Below, in pieces: positions 18,327 through 22,169 of a stretch of 22,169 bases of DNA. Position 1 is the stretch's first letter. Each line of letters opens with the position of its first letter. Both the position numbers and the translations under genes were made by a program. Under the pieces are notes generated by a model. The model saw only the letters and a list, made by a program, of their open reading frames with translations, did not search any database and was not told where the DNA came from. Source of the DNA: a virus; the IMG/VR virus record IMGVR_UViG_3300023435_000105, positions 1-22,169 of that record; one strand, written 5' to 3'.

Positions 18327-19874
18327 ATGAAAAAAATAATGATATATATATTCATGATATTAGCTATTTGCGGAGGAGTATTTGCATTATCAGATTCTAA
18401 TTTAGGTAATATTAATGCTGCAGGAAATCTAACTGTTGATGGATATGCGGTTTTCAATGATGGTGCTAAATATGCTGGAGGAGGACAAGGAAGTTTCTCA
18501 GGATTAGGAGCTATGGTTGAGTTCAATCAAACTTCTGGTAATTGGTTACAAGTATTTTATGATGAATCAAATTCATCAGCATGGTCTGCTAATTATATTA
18601 GTAGTGCTGGTGATTTTACATGGCATAGTTTTTCTGATTTTACTGCTTTATTACTATTAGGAGAGGGTGATACTGGAATTATGTTACGACCTAATGCAGG
18701 TGGTATTACAAGAATTGGTGATGCAGGTACAGAAGCTACAACTCATGGTCTTGTTAATAATGATGATTTGTTAGTGACAGGAAAATTAGAAGTTGATGGT
18801 TTTTCATATTTTGATAATAACATTTTTGTTCATTCAAACACTACAAATACTGATGAATGGGGAAGTTTTCATCAAAATGAAACTGATTTTATTATAGATG
18901 TTGGTGTTGGAGATATTGATTTTTCTGATAACAATATTACTGGTGTAGGATTAGCATGGGATAGTCTTCATAGTTATCCAAGTGCTTGCCCAGCTGGTAC
19001 TTATGTTACACAATTAGATGATAGTGTAACTTGTACAGCTTTAACAAATGCAACTGGAGATTTTAATGTTGTAGGTAATTTAACAGTTGAAGGAAATGCT
19101 GGTTTTGGAGAAGATGACCCTGATTCTGTTGTTACTATTAATGATAATTTAGTATTAAGTAATGGTGTTTCTCAAGACGCTATTGACAGTGCTCATTTTG
19201 CTAACAGCAGAACTGAAACTGTTGGTGGAGATATTATGGCTTCAGTTCAACAATTAATAGTTAATTTGTCAGCTCCTAAAGGAACTTGGGCTTATACAGA
19301 CCAAGTTTTTGCTGAAACACTACCAACTAATTCACAGAATATAATGAAATTGATACCAACTGCTTCTTATGTGTTTCATTATGGTGCTGGAACTTTAAGT
19401 TATGCTAGTGGAACTCAAGTTGGTATTTATGCTGATGGTCAAGGAACTACTGAACATGCATGGGGAGTAGAAGTTGCTGTTTTAGCATCCGATAATGCCA
19501 CTATTGAAGACGCAAAAGTTGTTAAAGCTACTCTTATGACATACACTAACACACCTACAATTAATACAGGTCATTTATTTTACGGTGATTCAGTTAATTA
19601 TGCTGGAGAGATGGGTTCTGTATCAGGTTTGACACTTAATGAATTGGCTGAAGCAACGAACAATACTTATATATTATTAGGTACTGAAACAATTCCTGAA
19701 GGAAATTATAGTATTTATTCAAACACAACTTCATCTTCATATTTCGGAGGTAACATTTTGTTAGATAATGATGCTAATGTAACATGGAAAAATGGAGCTT
19801 CAATATCGGTTAATAGCACTTGTATTATTTTGAGTAGTCCAGCAGGAACGGGAACTCATGCGGTGTGTGATTAA
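18327..19874 (+). CDS. Secreted fibre- or adhesin-like protein (515 aa)
   Basis: Residues 1-20 are a textbook Sec signal peptide (basic start, hydrophobic core, cleavage near VFA). The rest is low in Lys and rich in Gly/Asn/Thr, with repeated units GNLTVDGYAVF, KLEVDGFSYF and GNLTVEGNAGF, and a WDSLHSYPSACPAGTYVTQL segment near residue 210. The C terminus ends in a STCIILSSPAGTGTHAVCD-like Cys pair. Units of this type occur in tail fibres and in surface proteins of DPANN archaea. A signal peptide on a viral fibre is unusual; it may instead be a surface protein taken from the host. Codon use is more A-rich than in the structural genes. Confidence 0.65.
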   Translation: MKKIMIYIFMILAICGGVFALSDSNLGNINAAGNLTVDGYAVFNDGAKYAGGGQGSFSGLGAMVEFNQTSGNWLQVFYDESNSSAWSANYISSAGDFTWHSFSDFTALLLLGEGDTGIMLRPNAGGITRIGDAGTEATTHGLVNNDDLLVTGKLEVDGFSYFDNNIFVHSNTTNTDEWGSFHQNETDFIIDVGVGDIDFSDNNITGVGLAWDSLHSYPSACPAGTYVTQLDDSVTCTALTNATGDFNVVGNLTVEGNAGFGEDDPDSVVTINDNLVLSNGVSQDAIDSAHFANSRTETVGGDIMASVQQLIVNLSAPKGTWAYTDQVFAETLPTNSQNIMKLIPTASYVFHYGAGTLSYASGTQVGIYADGQGTTEHAWGVEVAVLASDNATIEDAKVVKATLMTYTNTPTINTGHLFYGDSVNYAGEMGSVSGLTLNELAEATNNTYILLGTETIPEGNYSIYSNTTSSSYFGGNILLDNDANVTWKNGASISVNSTCIILSSPAGTGTHAVCD

Positions 19875-20111
19875 ATGAAGAAAACAATATTTTTTTTGTT
19901 TTGTTTATTAACATACTGTTCGCAAGTTATTGCTACAGATTGTAATAGTTGTGATTCTTGTGAAACAGCTTTAAATGTTGTAGGCGCTGATACGGTAGTA
20001 TTAACAACTGATATTTTATTTAATGGTACTAATGATTTTAGTGGTTGCAGTGGTTCTGCCTTTTCAGGTGGGAATAGTATAGTTAATGATAATTTAATAA
20101 TAAGTGGGTGA
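19875..20111 (+). CDS. Secreted Cys-containing protein (78 aa)
   Basis: Starts immediately after the preceding TAA. Residues 1-21 are a signal peptide (MKKTIFFLFCLLTYCSQVIA), followed by DCNSCDSCETAL, a three-Cys cluster that might form disulfides outside the cell. The remainder is a short beta-helix-like sequence rich in Asn, Gly and Ser ending NDNLIISG. It may be a truncated beta-helix repeat protein. It follows another exported protein in the same direction, suggesting joint action at the cell surface. Confidence 0.55.
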   Translation: MKKTIFFLFCLLTYCSQVIATDCNSCDSCETALNVVGADTVVLTTDILFNGTNDFSGCSGSAFSGGNSIVNDNLIISG

Positions 20112-20116
20112 ATGAA

Positions 20117-20455
20117 ATGGTTGAAAAAACAACGATAGGAATAAACGCATTAATAACACTATTAATAGTGGGTGCTGGAATGATAGTACCGGGTTTCTTT
20201 GATGAACCAAAATATTATTGTGAAGCTAGACCAGAAGTAGGTTTAATGGAATGTGATGGATTTTCTAAATATGTTGCTGAAAATGGAAAATGTTTAAATC
20301 CTGACGGAAATAAAATATGTCGTGAAGGATGGCTTTTAGTGACTAATGATTTTGTGCCTGATGATGTTCCTAAAGAAGAAGCAGAACAATACGGTTCAAG
20401 TAAAGGTGACTATGAATGTTTACCTAATAATGGTGGTTGTGTAAAAATAGAATGA
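20117..20455 (+). CDS. Membrane-anchored Cys-rich protein (112 aa)
   Basis: GGGTGA (20106-20111) five bases upstream favours ATG 20117 over GTG 20108. Residues 6-30 form an N-terminal membrane helix. The following about 80 residues carry seven Cys (YYCEAR, MECDG, GKCLN, KICREG, YECL, GGCVKIE) spaced like extracellular disulfide pairs, plus an acidic EEAEQYG stretch. It probably faces outside the cell. No family recognised; envelope modification or exclusion of other viruses is a guess. Confidence 0.5.
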   Translation: MVEKTTIGINALITLLIVGAGMIVPGFFDEPKYYCEARPEVGLMECDGFSKYVAENGKCLNPDGNKICREGWLLVTNDFVPDDVPKEEAEQYGSSKGDYECLPNNGGCVKIE

Positions 20456-20577
20456 ATAAAACTTATTTAATTGGATTGTGTATTTTACTTTTGTTAGTTG
20501 CGGGAGTGTTTGGTGTTACTACACAAACAGGTAATGATGTTAATATTTCAGGTAGTTTAAGTGTTGATGGGAATTAA
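20452..20577 (+). CDS. Truncated secreted fibre-like protein (41 aa)
   Basis: ATGA overlap with the preceding gene. Residues 1-21 are a signal peptide (MNKTYLIGLCILLLLVAGVFG), and the only mature sequence is TGNDVNISGSLSVDGN, which resembles the first unit of the 18327 gene (GNINAAGNLTVDGY). It stops right where that gene continues. It is either a remnant left by recombination or a landing site for interchangeable fibre modules. A functional short peptide cannot be ruled out. Confidence 0.5.
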   Translation: MNKTYLIGLCILLLLVAGVFGVTTQTGNDVNISGSLSVDGN

Positions 20578-20580
20578 AAA

Positions 20581-20817
20581 ATGAGTAAGACAATGGACTT
20601 AAAAAAAATGATAGAACAATGCATTGATGAAGATGCTAGTTACGCGATTCCTCTTCCAAGACGAGAGAATACCATGTATTGTGGAATATCAAATTTTAGT
20701 AACGTGAATTATTGTCCTTTCGCTGAAAAGTATGGAGCTTACGATATTGGATCTGGTAATCAGGAAATCCTTAAAATGGTTTACTTGTGCGATTTTAATA
20801 AAGAGGTCTTAGAATGA
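20581..20817 (+). CDS. Hypothetical Cys-containing protein (78 aa)
   Basis: ATG 20581 lies three bases after the preceding stop. The N-terminal third is helical; the centre has MYCGISNFSNVNYCPF with two Cys 12 residues apart, and there are further Cys near each end, so metal binding is possible but weak. The stop overlaps the next ATG. I do not recognise it. Confidence 0.5.
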   Translation: MSKTMDLKKMIEQCIDEDASYAIPLPRRENTMYCGISNFSNVNYCPFAEKYGAYDIGSGNQEILKMVYLCDFNKEVLE

Positions 20818-21029
20818 AGACGGCGGAGAGGATTGCTAAAGTGGAAACGGAAGTTAAAAACCTTAAAGAATATAATAGTAAGGAACACGCTGAAATTAAG
20901 GATATGATTAAAGGTTTTATTGAAAGTGCGGATAGTAAGTATGCTGGTAAATGGATTGAAAAACTTAATTATGCTACTATAATACTTTTTTTGAGTGCGA
21001 TTATTACTAAGATTGTGGGGTTCTGGTAA
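20814..21029 (+). CDS. XhlA/holin-like membrane protein (71 aa)
   Basis: Residues 1-35 are an amphipathic coiled coil (ERIAKVETEVKNLKEYNSK) and residues 49-71 a single C-terminal membrane helix (YATIILFLSAIITKIVGFW). This order and length match XhlA-type haemolysin/holin-associated proteins of phages, which help bring lysis proteins to the membrane. No lysis enzyme is visible in the window. GAGGT precedes the ATG, which overlaps the upstream stop. Confidence 0.55.
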   Translation: MKTAERIAKVETEVKNLKEYNSKEHAEIKDMIKGFIESADSKYAGKWIEKLNYATIILFLSAIITKIVGFW

Positions 21030-21031
21030 AA

Positions 21032-22169
21032 TGACTTCATACGCTACTAATGAGGAATTTAGTGAAAGGAGCGGTCTTGGTCTTCGTGTTATTGACGAGA
21101 ATGTTGCTACAGGCGATGAGACTGAAACCAGTTTTGATTTAAAAAATGATAATATTATTACTGGCACTTACGTTTTAAGTTATGCTGCGAGTGGAAGTAA
21201 TGATTTTACTAGTTTAACTGATGTTACTCATTATGCTTTGGATAAGGAGAGTGGGCGTGTTCTTTTAACTACTAGTGGTAAGACTGCTTTAGCTAAGAAC
21301 GTTTTGTATGCTAGTTACTGGTACACTGACGTGTTTAGTGATAATGTTATTACTGACTTATTGAGTGTGGCAACAAGTGAAGTGGATAAATTAACGGGTA
21401 AGAGTTGGAGTGGAAGCAATAATAAAATTGAATACTTTGATGGAAGACGTAATCCTACTGTTTATTATCCTACTACTGACAGGCCGTTCATGAGTGATTA
21501 TGATAAGCCTGACCAGTTTATTACTAGTTATTACCCGATTATTAAAGTATCTAACTTGTTTTTCTTGAATGCTCAACAAGATATTAGTTCGTTCTTTAAT
21601 TATGATAATGGAACAACTACTTTTACTGATTATACTAGTAACGTGAATGATACTACAGGGGATTTGATTACTTTATTTAATGCTATTCCTGTCGCTGGTG
21701 ATATTGTTTATATTGGAAGTAATAGTATGTTTTTGGGTTTAAGGGTTGACTTGAGTACGTTGGGTACTGGCAGTCCAGTTATTGATTGGGAGTATTATAA
21801 TGGTACGGGTTGGACTGACTTGACTGAGACCGAAACTGATACGGGAAGTAGTACTTTTAGTGGGAATGGGGAGTTTACTTGGAGTTTTCCTTATGGTTGG
21901 GAGAAAAACAGTGTGAATAGTGAGAGTTATTATTGGGTTAGGGGAAAAATTGGTACTGCTTATACTGTTGCTCCTGTGTGTGCGAGTCTTACTATCTTGG
22001 ATAGTGTATGTAGTGTATTGGAACCTAGGCAAGTGAGTTTTAGGAGTATGGGCGAAATTAATATTTTGGGTACTAGGGTGCGTGATGGTGTTGAGAACGT
22101 GCGTGTGGATTACGTTTATGGTATGGGTACTACGCCTTCTTATATTACTGAATTAACTATTTTATTGGC
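21032..22169 (+). CDS. Adaptor-like protein with beta domain (3' partial, at least 379 aa)
   Basis: The frame opens at ATG 21032, just after the XhlA-like gene, and stays open to the window end. The N terminus (TSYATNEEFSERSGL) and the segment VITDLLSVATSEVDKLTGKSW resemble gp6/gp15-type head-tail adaptors, where helices of this kind follow MSYAT-like starts. The middle holds YFDGRR and YYPIIKVSNLFF strands. Further on, IDWEYYNGTGWTDLT and TWSFPYGWEKNSV with YYWVRGKI match a beta domain found in phage baseplate proteins. It may combine both in one head-tail connector protein. Confidence 0.6.

Noticed and set aside
1-22169. Integrase, lysis enzyme or attachment site
   Set aside because: None seen in either strand, so I cannot tell a free virus from an integrated one.

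Overview
The window is about 22 kb of AT-rich DNA in which every credible gene lies on the + strand, tightly packed with many ATGA/TAATG overlaps. It reads as part of the genome of an archaeal tailed virus or provirus (Caudoviricetes type). The virus call rests on a terminase, a portal, a prohead protease, a capsid-like protein and an adaptor-like protein. The archaeal call rests on BRE/TATA-type promoters, GGTGA/GGAGG ribosome sites, poly-T terminators, and surface-type signal-peptide proteins of a style I associate with DPANN archaea such as Pace-/Woesearchaeota. The exact host is an inference with low confidence.

Layout. (1) 1-4794: an operon of very small genes, rich in zinc ribbons, small membrane proteins, a winged-helix regulator and unknowns. 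(2) 4835-6144: a ParB-domain/DNA methyltransferase fusion and a small partner. Just upstream, a possible nuclease gene sits between two perfect 36-bp direct repeats. (3) 6201-6659: putative small terminase, then an island of ten small accessory genes (6765-8987) including a YopX-like protein and a YkgJ-like CxxCxxCC protein. (4) 9011-10399: large terminase. (5) 10400-10635: the only sizeable gene-free stretch. It carries an archaeal promoter, an approximately 180-nt segment closed by a 19-bp imperfect helix, and a T8 tract, so it looks like a structured non-coding RNA gene or a long structured leader. (6) 10636-13824: portal protein fused to a Mu-gpF-like domain and interrupted by a 356-residue LAGLIDADG intein exactly at the conserved YGxSPL portal motif. 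(7) 13873-15890: protease-scaffold fusion with a likely internal scaffold start, then the putative major capsid protein. (8) 15907-18314: tandem duplicated small beta proteins, a lectin-like protein and other likely virion proteins. (9) 18327-20577: a run of exported or membrane proteins, including a fibre-like protein with a signal peptide and a truncated copy of it. (10) 20581-22169: small genes, an XhlA/holin-like membrane protein and an adaptor-like/beta-domain protein that runs off the window.

How it fits together. TerS, TerL, portal, protease/scaffold and capsid form the packaging and head-assembly set. The structured RNA between terL and portal shares a 20-bp promoter with the protease-capsid operon, so the two are probably switched on together. 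Beyond ordinary annotation, the most interesting signals are the structured RNA between terL and portal, the 36-bp tail duplication around the candidate nuclease gene, strong avoidance of GATC achieved by synonymous Asp codon choice, an ATA-rich foreign segment inside the methyltransferase, and the concentration of tiny zinc-ribbon proteins.
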